A stretch of 64,000 nucleotides of DNA from Mermis nigrescens. Its lineage: Eukaryota; Nematoda; Enoplea; Mermithida; Mermithidae. The stretch covers positions 1 to 64,000 of the forward strand of contig JAVLUZ010000061.1 of the NCBI GenBank assembly GCA_036768485.1, read 5' to 3'. A program made the translations under genes and the position numbers. The notes under the pieces are model-generated. The model saw only the letters and a list, made by a program, of their open reading frames with translations, had not been told where the DNA came from and searched no databases. This document shows, in pieces, positions 33,467 through 45,468 of the stretch (positions are counted from its first letter, which is position 1; each line of letters begins with the position of its first letter).

Positions 33467-34348
33467 TTATGTACCTAATTGCTTCTGTTTCATGTGTTTT
33501 ACTAAGCAAAACTAGCTGTAACAGCAAAAGACATTCAACAAAACTACATACATAAACAGACGATAAACTTATGTACACCTATGTACAATGCAAATATGTA
33601 CAACCACTATTGAAATCGAGATCATAATTAGTTTTTCCACCAAAAAATGGCTATACAAACTGTTGCGATCCACACTACGCGAAGTGGAAAAATCGATGGT
33701 GATAAATTGAGCTTATAGATCATGTAAACGTATGTAATGTACACACTACAACAGAGAATCAAAATCTGAGAAAATCTTACTAAAATGAGCTCAATAGTTC
33801 CAGAAATAGTAAAGACATCAGAGTATACAACAAAAAAAATCAGCAAATAATTGTTATGAAAAATGAAAGTGCAACAGAAAAATCAGCAAATATGAAAAAT
33901 CTTTTTATTTCAGAAATCTTACTGTAGCTACTTTTGTGTTGAATTTTGCAGTTCCGGATCGCAGTCATCAAAGTACAACAGAAAATCAGCAAGAAATTGT
34001 AATGAAAAATGATCACAACAAAAAAAATCAGTAAATAATTGTAATGAGAAATGTTTCTATTTCAAAATCTCATTGAAGCCCTTTTAATACTGAGTTTCGT
34101 AGCTCGGGAGTGTGGAAAATGAAATCAGCATGTATGAAAACCTATGTATGGAAGTCATTCGGATTACATTCACCTAAATAAGTATGAAAAATCTTTTCAT
34201 TCCAGAAATCTTACTGTAGCTACTTTTGTGTTGAATTTTGCAGTTCGGGAGTGCAAAAAATGAAATCATTGTATAAGAAAACCTTTATATTAAAGCTATG
34301 CAGGCTATATTACTTACGTAAATACATGACAACGAGGGTTTACTGTTG

Positions 34349-34505
34349 GGTATGTTTTGTGTACGTGTACAAAAGATGGGTGGTGTCAACTAAACGTAGG
34401 AATACCCCCTGAGCATACTAACTTATTATCTGTTAAACCGATTCATTATTTGTTGGTCCGCCGGTGCCTTTTGTGTTGTTCTATCTTCTTCTCAAAATCG
34501 GTTAA
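34349..34505 (+). promoter_or_regulatory. Presumed promoter/5' UTR of the NUDT14-like gene
   Basis: Only 157 bases separate the end of palindromic element 3 from the start codon, so the promoter is either within this short piece or inside the transposon. A pyrimidine-rich run CTATCTTCTTCTC lies at 34480-34493. No clear TATA box. Confidence 0.3.
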
Positions 34506-34586
34506 ATGGAAAATATTGAGCTTGAAAAGGTTACTGATATAACGACATCAAATTACATAAGGCCTCTACGATTCCATTACAAGCAA
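34506..34586 (+). CDS. NUDT14: NUDT14-like Nudix hydrolase, first coding exon
   Basis: Twenty-seven codons from ATG to a GTAAG donor at 34587. The encoded start MENIELEKV and the block NYIRPLRFHYKQ correspond to the N-terminus of animal NUDT14 (UDP-sugar diphosphatase), where a PYLRPLTLHYRQ-type block follows a short acidic start. The exon ends in phase 0. The next exons recognised are at 44311 and 53141; the piece between them (about 35-40 residues with the WDF and QFRP parts of the family) was not found. The assignment rests on this block plus the two much stronger downstream exons. Confidence 0.75.
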
Positions 34587-34654
34587 GTAAGATTAATTGA
34601 TTATTCGGATTTGCTTACTGAGAATACTACTTAAGTTAGTAAGTCTAGCTACCT

Positions 34655-34900
34655 GCATGCATGATCTCGGGAGGTGGTTTCGGGAGCTAAATCCCAAGAA
34701 AGATTTTCATCTCCACTGAAATTTTCTCACCCCGGGAATTGGCGATTTTTCGGAAGTTTCCAAAAATTTCCTGAACATTTGTAGAAAAAATGTTTCTTAA
34801 GCATTTCTAGCTAACCATTTGCTCAAAAGTGTCAAAATACTATTTTTTGACTGTGGAACCCTTCCCCCTTAACCCCCCAAGATCATGTATCGATAGATGT
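34655..34900 (+). repeat. Dispersed repeat D (CCCGGGAATTGGCGATTTTT)
   Basis: About 245 bases shared with 45675-46020 and, inverted, with 51431-51735. Features a sequence AATTGGCAATTTTTCGNAAG and a run GCATTTNTAGCTANC. No coding sequence. Confidence 0.65.
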
Positions 34901-34944
34901 TTATGTTGGCATAGTAATGGCTGAGACGTACATGCGGATCGCGC

Positions 34945-36202
34945 TCACATACGCCCCTTTAGAAACTCATCTAAACAAAGTTTAGAAATCAAACCCTTAA
35001 ACCGTTTAAAACATTTACAATCAACAATATTTTGGGGCAGAGTATTCCAGATTCTAGCCGTCCTGTTTGCAAAGTCGTTTTTCCTACAGTCCAAATGAAA
35101 TTTGTGGATATAAAGCTTTATATCACTTACCGATCTGGTACCCCTTTGAGGTGCGAGTTCGAAAAAGTCTTCAAAGGAAAGTAACTGTCTTGATTATTCT
35201 GAAAGCAAAAGTGAGATCAAAATGAATACGCCGAGTTTCGAGTCTTTCACGATTTAACAAACCCAACCGCTCATTGTAAGACAAGTCACCTTGTCGCCAT
35301 AGTATTCTTTTTGTAAATTTACGCTGAACCTTTTCAATACAGTTAATATCTTTAATCAAATAAGGGTTCCAAACCACAGAGCTATACTCCAAAATGGGTC
35401 TTACATAGACTTTAAAAGCTTTTACCATTAATTCAATATTTTTTGAGACGAAGCTTTTCTGGATCAGTGATGCAACTCGAGAAGCTTTAGACGCAGTGTT
35501 CACACAATGAATGCTAGAAGATAGGTCATCACTAATATACACTCCCAAATCCTTAATAGATCCTTCAGAAACAATTAAATCTTGAAAACCCATTTTGTAG
35601 TTGTTTCTAGGATTCCCATACCCCAAATACAACGTTGCACATTTACCATAACTTATTTGCAACTGCCATTTTTCGGTCCATGCGTGTAATGAATCCAGAT
35701 CCGATTGTAAGAGATCAGCATTACATTAAACATTAAAAATTTTTGCATCACCAGCAAACAACATAATATCACTATGTTCAATACAATCAACTAAATCATT
35801 TATAAACACTAAAAACAATGTAGGCCCTAACACACTGCCTTGAGGGACACCGCTAATTACCAGTTGTGGGTTTGAGAAACAACTATTTATCCTCACCTTT
35901 TGTGACCTTCCCGCTAAAAATGATGTAATCCAGCTTAACAGTGTACCCGAAACTCCCAAGGATTTAAGTTTTAACAAAAGTTTTGAATGAACAACAGAGT
36001 CGAAGGCTTTACAGAAATCAATATAAATAATATCCATCGGAACGTGATTGTCTAAACTTTTAGTCCACATGTTTTTACACTTTAGCAGCTGAGATGAACA
36101 AGACTTGTTCTTTAAAAACCCAAATTGTTGTTGACTTATCAGACCAGTTTTGTCAAAATAGTCCATGATGGTATTATTAATTATTGACTCCATAACTTTG
36201 CG
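34945..36202 (-). pseudogene. 5'-truncated CR1/Jockey-type LINE, same family as 28612
   Basis: On the - strand the RT region opens at about 36202 with MESIINNTIMDYFDK, continues QQFGFLKNKSCSSQLL, IYIDFCKAFDSVVHSKL, SGVPQGSVLGPTLFL, and a mutated catalytic box FAGD (instead of FADD) near 35745, then a stop. The C-terminal part runs through LGVYISDDL and FTKRILWR and, after a frameshift near 35180, ends EFLKGRM with a stop at 34947-34945. The altered catalytic Asp and the stops make it dead. It sits in the first recognised NUDT14 intron, antisense to the gene. Confidence 0.88.
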
Positions 36203-36404
36203 AGTTTACGTTTTAATATGCTCCATAGGATGATAGAGGGACATGCGAGTTTACGTTTTAATATGCTCCATAGGATGATAGAGCTTGTTAAGGGATATAT
36301 GTTTAACACGTCGGTCGTGCGTGGGCGGAAATAGAACTGACGTGTTAAAGATATAACCCTAACAAGCTCTAGAAGCTTATTAAAGCGTAAACATTCGTGG
36401 CGAA
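36200..36404. repeat. Direct duplication leading into a 160-base hairpin
   Basis: A 41-base unit starting GCGAGTTTACGTTTTAATAT occurs twice (about 36198-36240 and 36244-36284). The second copy begins a palindrome: GAGCTTGTTAAGGGATATAT at 36281 pairs with ATATAACCCTAACAAGCTC ending 36369, and GCGAGTTTACGTTTTAATA pairs with TATTAAAGCGTAAACATTCG. The loop contains CGGTCGTGCGTGGGCGG. Could be a small MITE. Confidence 0.7.
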
Positions 36405-36552
36405 TAGTGTACCTAATTTATTCTAAATTTTATTATTTCGGATAATAAGCTTATATATTTTATTTTTGATGCTGAGCTGACGTAACATTTATGCACATAT
36501 TTTTTGAGCAAAAGTCTTTGATCTACTTTTATAAACTGTAAGTGACATATAC

Positions 36553-36660
36553 CATGCGCCATGTTAAGACGTGCGCCAAGTTAGGATAGGCGCTAATGTA
36601 AGACAGGTACAGGCGTCAACATGAGACAATGCGCCAAGTTAAGACGTGCGCCAGGTTGTG
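36553..36660 (+). repeat. Degenerate tandem repeat GCGCCAAGTTAAGACGT
   Basis: Four to five units of about 20-24 bases such as TGCGCCAAGTTAAGACG with variants GTTAGGATAG and ATGTAAGACAG. Confidence 0.75.
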
Positions 36661-37061
36661 TCACAATCGTGTTTATTATTTAAGTAAGTTAATAAGTAAA
36701 ATGTTTGTTTTCTTCTTAGTCCATCTGATTGTTTGAAACACACTTGTGTAAAGGCTCGCTTTATGGGTGGGCCCAGGGGTCTGAGGAAGGCCTCATAAAA
36801 ACAAAAGCTTAAAATATGAAGTAGAAATTATTGTCGCAGCTTTTTTGTACCTTTGGTAAAGCAGTTTTGCCAATTTTTGATTTCTGATGATGAGACATAC
36901 AAAAAAATTATCATCACACGCACACATTCCCATAGGGGTGAGGGGGTACCGCCCCTCAGGGTCCAAGACTCAAGTCACTGTCAGACGATTTTTGGTGAAA
37001 ACATTTTGATTTTTTTTTAACTTAATTTTTAGTATGGCAAAAGTGCAACTAACTATTAGAA

Positions 37062-37650
37062 TTTCACGAAGAAGAAGATAGAAGAAAGAAATTTTATTAC
37101 TAATACACCAACTGATAAAATGCAAAATGACAAAATACATAATACACGATTACGAATTAGTAACGGGACATGCGAGTCAATGGAATGACAAGTTTTACGC
37201 GCGCCCCACAAGATATCTAGATAAGTCAAAGTTTGCTAATCTAGATTTAAATATGTTTAGGTTAGGGGAAGAAACAATGAAGTCAGGTAGATCGTTCCAA
37301 ACTGCGATGTATTTGTAAAAGAAATCAAACTTTTCTAAATTAGAATGTACAACAGGTATAACTAATTTAAATCTATTAATGCTACGGGTAATATTATGAT
37401 TAAATACAAAAAAATCATCAGCTTCCAAACATGATTTGTGACAAATAATCTGATACATCATACACAGACAAATTTGCAAGCGTCTTAATTCAAGTCTGCA
37501 CAATTTAAGTTGTATTAAACGATCCTCGTAAGAAAGAATATTATTATAACCGAAAATATATTTAGTAAATCTACGTTGAATTTTTATTTTTGAATGTATT
37601 TTTGAATGTAAGCAAGAGTAAATAGACAAACTATTACTATAAAACATGCA
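37062..37650 (-). pseudogene. LINE 3' end, divergent CR1/Jockey-like
   Basis: On the - strand an open frame (37647-37195) matches only the post-RT part of such LINEs: IQRRFTKYIFGYNN, LSYEDRLIQLKLCRLELRR, and the ending WNDLPDFIVSSPNLNIFKSRL. The 3' UTR follows to a TTCTTCTATCTTCTTC tail about 37062. It is a different subfamily from the copies at 28612 and 34945. 5'-truncated. Confidence 0.8.
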
Positions 37651-38240
37651 TGTAACAGCTCAAAATTTTGGGAGAGGGAGTCCTCGGCATATATACATTT
37701 AACGGCTGGAAATTTCGGGTAGGGGTCCCTAGCCATTTTTAGAAAGAGGGGGGGGGGTTAGCGACTCCAATTTTAGGTCAAAAATTGCAAAAACACACAG
37801 AAATAGCCAAAAAAGCGCAAGTTTTCGCCAAAAATGGGGGAGGGTGTCAAAAAATTTCTAACTTTGGAGGGGGTTTGGGGCTTAAAAGCGTGGGTGGGGG
37901 ATGACCCGAACCCCCTGTTACGTGTATATTTCTCGGCCATTTCTAGGAAGGGAGTAAGCAGATCCGATTTTTGGCCAAAAGCGGCAAAACGCCTAAAAAT
38001 AGCCAAAAAGCGCATGTTTTTGCCAGAAGAAATGGTGGAAGGGTGGGTCAAAATTTTCTGATGTTGGGGGTGAGGGGAAGACATCCAACCCTGGGTGGGG
38101 AATTACCCATAGTCACCCTGTTACACGTATGGTTTTCGGCCATTTTTAGGGGGGGGGTGAATGATCACCAATTTTTGGCCGAAAATCGCAAGAACGCACC
38201 TAAAAATGGGCGAAAAATTCAGGTTTTCGCCAAAAATCAA
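37651..38240. repeat. Tandem ~180 bp repeat with GGCCATTTTTAG core
   Basis: Three to four units share TTACNCGTATNNTTTTCGGCC, ATTTTTAGGNAGGGGG and GCCAAAAATCGCAAAAACGC. G-run rich, no gene; open frames across it are repeat artefacts. Confidence 0.65.
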
Positions 38241-41200
38241 TTTCAGCTAGTGCATTTATTTGTAAAGCGATTTTTATACAATGTTGAAATACTTTCTGGG
38301 GCAAAGTGATCTTAATTTTAACGTTTTTTCAGTTTTTTTTTGGAAATTTCAAAAAATTTTCGGCGCTTCGCACAAAATATCACTAATATACTGTATTAAG
38401 ATTCAACCAGTGGCATTAAAGACTCAAAATCAATCTTTGCATAATCTAGGCATCTTTATGCAGATTCAAATATTTTTTGTATCTATTTCTACTGTTTCTA
38501 AAAATTTTACGCAAAAATAAGTACTATTTAATAACTTTGCACTTTTTTGCCATTCAAAGATAAAATTGACTAATTTATCTTTATGTTGCATTGGATTTAT
38601 AAGCGCAGTGGTGCTTATTACAAGATTTAATTGGCATATTACAATTTCTGTAATATTTCTGATTTTGTAGTACAAGTTGTTTTAGCTTTCTCAGTCGAGT
38701 TTTATGTGTAAATTCCATCAAATGCTCATAAAAATATTGGTGCTTTGCGCCGAGCTAATATTATAAACTAAATTCAGGCCGAATTATCTCATTTAGGACC
38801 ACGGTTTTTTTGTATTTGGCAGAGAACTTTCCCAATGTATTAAGACTTTTCAGGACCGTCTTTGTACACATACAAAAATTTTTGGGGAGACAAAAACTGT
38901 AAAAATGTATAAAATTCGCAAAAAAAATCAGTAATTGTCTGTCCTTATATCTTTAAAATGGTAGAATTTGCATTTAGAATGGAAAAATTTCAAATATTCA
39001 GAAACCCAAAAATTAGCTGAAATACACTACCAAAGGTCGAAAAACCCTGTTTTACCACACAAAAATCGCTACTGTACCATATTATAGCATACAAAAATTT
39101 GCATGTACAAAATGTACAAGGACTTTTGGGTACCATCTTTGTAGATATACAAAGGTACCTTGTACAAAAAAACACTGTTTAGGACAGCATGCCGGTCGCA
39201 GGTCACACACTGGTAGTATGTTAAAATGTGTATGCTTAAAAATATATTCATATAATATATCTACAAAAATTTGTTCGCTCATAAAAAGACCTTTCGGAGA
39301 TCTTTGTACATGCACAAAAAGCACGTACAAAAAATGGTGTTGGCTAATAATAAAGCACTACGTAATTTACTAGTCCCCCATTCTGGGATTTCACCCCTCC
39401 CTCAACTCTGGATCTTGGGAAACTATGATTCGCTTGTGCCAAAAAATTTGACGGCTTTTTTCTTTTCAAACGCCATTTCGCCATCATAATGATGAAGAGA
39501 ACAGGTATTCATGTAATTACTAATTACGACGCCATTGAGAATTTTCGAGAAATTCCGACGCTGCTTTAATTTTTGTTTCCAAAAAAATCTTTGTACATAC
39601 GCGTACAAAGCAATCCCAACGGTTTTTTTCATAAAGAAGGAGTCTTTGCCTTACACAAACAAACCACGATGCTTAATCCATTTTTTCTGATTTCTAGTTA
39701 TGCTATCTTGTTCCTGCACGCCGTTCAAATACATGTGAGTACTTAAGTTAATTTGCGTGGCTGCTCTTCGTTGTATAAAGCGAAAAAATTGCGTCTGAAA
39801 CTTCATAAACTCGAAGCTCATTAGGAATGAACTTTTGTGAAATGACGTGCTATGCACTTCCTCATTGTCATACTTTCATGTGATTTTATTCATGAAATCC
39901 AAATTTGTCATGTGAATGAACGTTTTGAACATACAGTATATTTTATTGAAGAAAAGGATGTAACTCCATTTTATCTGATTATTTCATTAGTTAACCAGGT
40001 TGTGCAATTAGTTTAAGCTAAAAATGAAAATCGCTGAACTTGTCCAGCTTTAAATAAATCTGTCAATGGAGAACCCCTGAAATGGCACAGGTAGCATTGC
40101 ATTGAAATAAAATCCCTTACACTTTACTCTGAGTACGACTTACTTGGCAGTTTTTTTTTTGAATTTCAACTTATATAAAGCTTACGAAAAGTGACCATCT
40201 TTCAAACCCGCCACCCGCTGTTTTATATGAATGAATTTAGCGGGTATGGGTACCAAAATTTTGGAATAGCGGATGCGGGTGCAGGTGGGGTACCAAAAAA
40301 GAGGCAGTTACTAGAGGGTGCAGGGATCCGCTGCATCTCTACTGTCTTGGAAGAGGATTGCATGATTCATCTCACAAAAATTAATACCACCAGAGTTCTG
40401 AAACGTTCTGGTTCTATTCCTGAGCCAGTCAACTTTATCGTCTGATTTCTTGAGAATATATGTATTTTTCTATAAATGTCCCTAATTTTTCAATGAATTG
40501 TTCTTTAAGTGACTTAATGTCAGTAAGTGGCAGTCTTTGTGTACCTGACATCAGTGGCGAATCTAGGATTTTCCTAGGGGTACCTTTTCCAAAAACAGTC
40601 AAAAATAAATAGTTCCAAAACTTTGCCCTTCACGTGCTGAATACCGTTTTTTTGGCGTGTCATGCTGTCTTATTTAATTCAAAACTACTTTTGACGCAAC
40701 ATTGCTTCTGAAGAATTTTGAAATTTTTGACATTTTTGTGCCAAAAAATCATTAAATTTCTTTGACTCTGGAGAAAATCTGGCGCAAAGCGCCGAAAAAC
40801 TTTTGAAGTTTAGGTGGAAGGACGTTTAGACGCTTGGTTTACTGCTCAATTTTTCCGTATTTACAGCATTAGGCAGGGAACGTCGAAAAAATAGAATAAT
40901 CCTATGCTCAAATAGCTGTTTCTGCTCTTGAAATTGTTTTGAAACTTCGATTAGCAAAAAATGGTTTTCAGGTCGCCAAGAAATTAATGTTATAATAGGC
41001 ATAGTCTGGCGCAATGCGCCGAAAAAATTTGAGAAATTATGATCATTGGCTTTCAAAAATCATTTCAAATTCTATATCCATTCTCTATCCCGTAAAATAT
41101 TTTGGGCTAGTGTGTTTCCTAACCTTTAGTAGCGTACTTTACCAATTTCTGGATTCCTGACAATAAAAAAGGACGATAATTTTGAATACGGCAAAAGCTT

Positions 41201-41600
41201 TGATATTTCTACCGTTTTCAAGTAAAATTGTAGACTTTTCGATAATAAATATTCAAGAAACTGAATTGGTTAAAGCGCAGAACGATTTTTGTCATTCATT
41301 TAGAGCTTACAGCCTATATTTATCTCAAGTGTAAAGTTTGCTCAGTTAGTCTATCTAGCGTGATAAAATCGCTTCGCTTGGATAGATTGGCCAAAAAGCT
41401 GTTATTTATCAAGTTTGGCTTAAAGAAACAAATTGGAACAATGGATAATTAAACAATTTCAAAGCTCTATTTTTTAATCATTTCACGAAAAAAAATGAAA
41501 AGTCAGTGTAAAAAAAATTCCTGAATTTTTTCATAAAAATGTGGCGATTTAGTTCTCAAAAATACTTGAATAAACCCGAATAAAGTATTTAAAGTTCGGC
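38241..41600. other. Intron sequence filled with dispersed repeats
   Basis: Within the presumed NUDT14 intron. Contains TTTGTACATGTACAAAGA-type repeats (38850-39350, 39590-39615) also found at 49816-50560, GGCGC-NNN-GCGCC hairpins at 40781 and 41008, and a hAT-like end CAGTGGCGAATCTAGG at 40552 without a confirmed partner. No exon was recognised; the missing NUDT14 exon might be here. Confidence 0.45.
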
Positions 41601-43663
41601 CAGTGGCGGATCTACAATTTCCCTAAGGGGATGCAGTTATCGACCAGGCTCAAAAAGGTATTCATTCAGGTCTGCCTACATATGTGTGTATAATTAGTTT
41701 AAATATCGAGAAATGATACATGTACTAAGCTTAGACAGATATAGTAAGACAAAAATACATATAAAATTTTGAATTAAATATAAGTTAAAGATTCAAGATA
41801 GGTTATGACAACAGGATATTATCATAATGGTAAGATAATGTTTTATTATAGATTGACCTGCGCACCGGGTACTCGAGTACCCGGGTATACCCGGTACACG
41901 AATGTGAATGAAAATATTTTAAATATCGTGACAATTGACAATCACACGAAATTTGCTAGGAATCGCATTAACCTATTTAATGACTTCTTGTTTTTAAAAT
42001 TAGAGTCGCGCCACTAATTCAATAAAAATTACTATGTAATACATATTTTAATTATTTTTTTCAATATAATTTTTTTGCAGGATCAAATTTTCTGCGTTAC
42101 TAATCTTCTGCAAGGCGCAAAATTGAGCTGAATAACATAAAACCGTCCAAATTTTCCGGCGCTTCGCACCTGATATGATTCATACTTTACTTATTTTTGT
42201 AAAACTGCGAAGTTGAGCTTAACAGAATAAAACACAATGATAATTTCCAGTGCTTCTTGTCATACATAATTTATATTGCTTTAATTTAGAGAGATGGAAA
42301 ATTGAGCTTAAAAGGACATAAAAAAGTCGAAACTTTCTGGCATATTCAGCAATTTGCAAAATTTAGCGTAAAAGGATAATTTTATAAACTTCCGGCTGCT
42401 CCCGGCAGGCATGATTACTACATTGCTCATAATCAGGAATCTGCGTAATTGAGCTGGAAAGAGTAAAAATAAAACTTTTTTGACACTTTGCACCGCTCAC
42501 CTTCAGAAAGCTTTCTAAAATTGTGCTTAAAGATATGAAAACGTCAAAAATTTTCGGCGCATCGCGCCACGGTTTCATAACATTGCGTATGAACGCAGGC
42601 CCGGTCTTAGGCATGTGCGGAGTGTGCGGCCGCACAGGGCCCCGGGGCCCCGAAGGGCCCCCAGGGGGCCCCGCCACATGCACTACACAAATGCTTCCAA
42701 TAAGTACTGAAAAGGTACCTCACACTGGGTCCCCAAAAAAGGTACCTCGCACAGGGCCCCCAAATACCTAAGACCGGGCCTAAATGAACGATTATATACG
42801 TGTCTGAAATTTTGGTTATCCCCAAAATAAAACTCTGGACATTGGGTTGAATACAAATATGTATTCTCCGTTTATTTTTTGTTTCTTCTAAACTTTTGTG
42901 TAGAAGACTTACATAAGCTTTTCCAGCTCGAGATGACCTTTACTAAATTAAGTGCACATTTGGCTTCGACCTTATGACCTTATACGTTATTCTCAAATCT
43001 AGAGCGAATTTGACCCAGAATTTTGAGCAGATATGAGACCAAAAGCCGTCTTAGCTCAGATCTTCTTTGTAAATTAATTTTGGAAAAATTCAAAATTTTC
43101 AGAAAAATCGAAAAAAGACTTCAAATCACGATTTTTCGAAATCAACTAACTTTCCAGCATGTATTAATACTTGCTGGGACCGTTATTGTTAACGCGCAAA
43201 GATTTTTTGGTGACAAAAGCAGTCAGAATGTAATATATTATCAGCCTCCAATATTTGCTATATTGTGCGCCTTTATAATGCCCAAACCCTAACCTAACTT
43301 TTCCAAAAATAGTCAAAAGTAGGTCCAAGAATTTGCCATTTACGTGCGAAGTAATATTTTTTCGGTTTTTTACATCATCTGTTTTATTTAAAATCACTTA
43401 TGACGCAACGTTTTTGAAAAAAAAATTAAAATTTTCGAAGATTTACGCGAAAAAATCATTAAATTTAAGGGCTTACAGGTTGCCAAAAAAGTAAATAAAT
43501 GTCATTGATAGTTATTATTCAGCACTAAGCGCCAGAAAAATTTGAGAAGTTATGATGATTGACGTCCAGAGCTCGTTCGAAATTACATATCTATTCTTTA
43601 TCTCGCTAATTAATTAGGGTCAATGTGAAGGGGCGTCCCCCCGCCCCCTCAAATCCGCCACTT
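41601..43663. mobile_element. Aged hAT-like element, GGCGGAT family, ~2.1 kb
   Basis: Left end CAGTGGCGGATCTAC, right end CAAATCCGCCACTT. Flanking 8-mers AGTTCGGC (41593-41600) and GGTTCAGT (43664-43671) match at 5 positions and differ at the others only by transitions. Several GCGCC hairpins and another MITE (42596) lie inside. No transposase recognised. Confidence 0.5.
42596..42782. mobile_element. hAT MITE, CCCGGTCTTAGG family
   Basis: 187 bases from CAGGCCCGGTCTTAGG to CCTAAGACCGGGCCTA. Duplication TATGAACG / AATGAACG (42588-42595, 42783-42790), 7 of 8. Very GC-rich interior with GGGCCCC runs. Confidence 0.85.
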
Positions 43664-43671
43664 GGTTCAGT

Positions 43672-44310
43672 TTTGGGCCCCTGAAATGAATTTATTCGGG
43701 TTTAGGTCCTTGATTTTCTTCGGGCACCTAATACGTGGGCAAGTTGAGCGGTCATATAGTATATTGTGTTCATTGTTTTAGGTATGAGGCCTCTTTATAA
43801 ATGTAAAAAGACGGTCCCCAAAAGTCAATGTACACGCAATACACGCTATTTTAAGATACTATTATATGATACAGTAGCAAGTTATGTGCAGTAAAATGGG
43901 TTTCTTGACCCTTTCAGTGAACTTATTTACAGGTTTCTAGTGATGAAAAATACACAAATTCATCAATACGGCGCTTAGCGCCGGAAAATTTGTTAATTTT
44001 TACCGTCCTTGGGCAGAATTATTGGTCTTTTTTTCTCAGTAAGTTCAAAAATTGTCTTGTATTACCTTTCGTTTTCTCAAAATCGCCTGATAGTACCTGA
44101 TTTTCCAAAACCTTAGGTAGGAGTTATACCCCCTCTTACCCCTCTATACCCATGTGTGGGCACCCGAGTATTTAGATTTTGGGTTCGGTACTCTTTGCAA
44201 TTTGCACCCTACTACTCAAGAACATAAAAGTAAGACTTAAGCACAAAAGACAAGAAATTTACGTATGCTTCGAATTAAATAATACCCTATAAGCTTACGT
44301 TCATTTTTAG
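43672..44310 (+). other. Intron ending at the 44311 acceptor
   Basis: Contains a GTACANAAAGACGGTCCCC dispersed repeat near 43800, a hairpin GGCGCTTAGCGCC at 43970-43982, and ends TTCATTTTTAG. Confidence 0.5.
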
Positions 44311-44521
44311 CAGTTTATGCGAGCAAGGTACTGTCGATGGAGTTGAGCCTCGAAAATGTTGACATTAAAAAATATCCAGCAACATCCGCTTTTACCGTTG
44401 AGCTATGCGCTGGTTTGGTTGATAAAAATAAAAGCTTGGTAGAAATTATGAAAGAGGAGATTTTGGAAGAATGTGGATATGATGTGCCGGTTGAACGGAT
44501 CGAGCAAATCGTTCAGTACCG
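44311..44521 (+). CDS. NUDT14: NUDT14-like Nudix hydrolase, Nudix-box exon
   Basis: Acceptor TTCATTTTTAG ends at 44310 and donor GTATGT begins at 44522. The frame starts in phase 1, encoding a VYASKV block (the family has QFRPAVYA here), a variable stretch, then VELCAGLVDK and the Nudix box KEEILEECGYDV, whose EEILEE residues bind the catalytic Mg2+. The VELCAGLVDK signature is specific to the NUDT14 group of UDP-glucose/ADP-ribose diphosphatases. It ends QYR in phase 2, which joins exactly to the exon at 53141. Part of a + strand gene whose flanking introns are full of transposons. Confidence 0.92.
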
Positions 44522-44640
44522 GTATGTCTTGCTGTAATTTCTAGAATCCTAATATGCGCGTTAATTGCAGTAGTATCTTTTCTTTCAAATGTTTGAGTCG
44601 TTGGCTGCAGTCACTTGTGGTTATGAGGGTTCAGGTCCTG

Positions 44641-45468
44641 GGCCCGGTTGCATCACTTCGATAGTTCAATATTTGACTAGTTCAATAGTTTAATAGTAGA
44701 CTTCAGTGGTTCAGTAGTAAGCGGTCGCACCTAACACGATTAATAATAATGCTCTTCTAATAGTTCAATAGTAGTTGCTAATAGTTTAAAAGTTCAATGG
44801 TACATAGTAGATCGATAATTCAATAGTAAATAGCTGTTTAAATCAGCGAAGCTTCCATTTTTTGCTATAACTAACACCAAGGCCCTTGTAGCGCATAAGC
44901 ATCTTGCTATGGTATTTATTTTATATTGACTAAGTTTTCACAAGATCTATTGAACCAATTCTGATGCAAAGAAACTTTTAATTGCTTTTCGGGATCAAGA
45001 AATATAAAGAGGTTTTAATCGGGCAAGTTTCTGATTCTTTAACGAAAATTGATAGTATGGAAGCTTAGAGAAATTTTTAAACTTTGCTATTTCATTTCGA
45101 TCGACTAATTTACCAAATTCTGCTTCTTACGATGCTTATTTTTATCAAATTTATCGTCTTCCTTTCTAATAGTTGGAGTACATAACGTACAAATACAAAG
45201 TTTAAACTTCAATTAATCAACAACACTGCTTTGAATAGTTGTTCTCACTATTAGAAATTGTACACCTAATGGCGTCACATTATTCAAATATTCTACTAGT
45301 GAGGGCAAGGCGCAACAGGAGTTATTAGAATAGTCCGAATTTTGCTATACTAATACTTCTATCAAATTGTTCTAACGCTTCATCAATGTTTTCGATGGTG
45401 CAACCGAATGTTTTACTATTGAACTATTGAAGTAGTAGAATAATTCAATAGTCAATGGGGCAAACGGG
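44641..45468. mobile_element. TIR element rich in AGTTCAATAG
   Basis: Left end GGCCCGGTTGCATCACTTCG, right end TCAATGGGGCAAACGGGCT; the outer GCCCG-TTGC block is inverted. Both subterminal regions are packed with AGTTCAATAG / CTATTGAACT. 828 bases, no transposase and no convincing target duplication. Confidence 0.6.

Larger units (their letters stand above)
32526..34348. mobile_element. Palindromic element 3, ~0.4-0.5 kb arms
   Basis: Left arm 32526-32890 and right arm 33850-34348 are inverted copies, starting CAACAGTAAAC and ending GTTTACTGTTG. Blocks such as CATGTATTTACGTAAGTA, CTCCCGNNNTNCAAAA and ATGATTTC are shared. The arms contain internal repeats of the sentence 'CAGAAATCTTACTGTAGCTAC / GGGAGTGCAAAA'. 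The centre holds the second tRNA-like MITE. No target duplication recognised. Confidence 0.7.

Noticed and set aside
36850..36880. LVKQF-like codons as the missing NUDT14 exon
   Set aside because: A short match to the family QFRP region, but the following residues do not fit, no splice sites match the needed phases, and stops lie close upstream.
40191..40445. 84-codon + strand frame
   Set aside because: Overlaps a sequence resembling a hAT end (CCGCTGCATCTCTAC) and has no recognisable domain.
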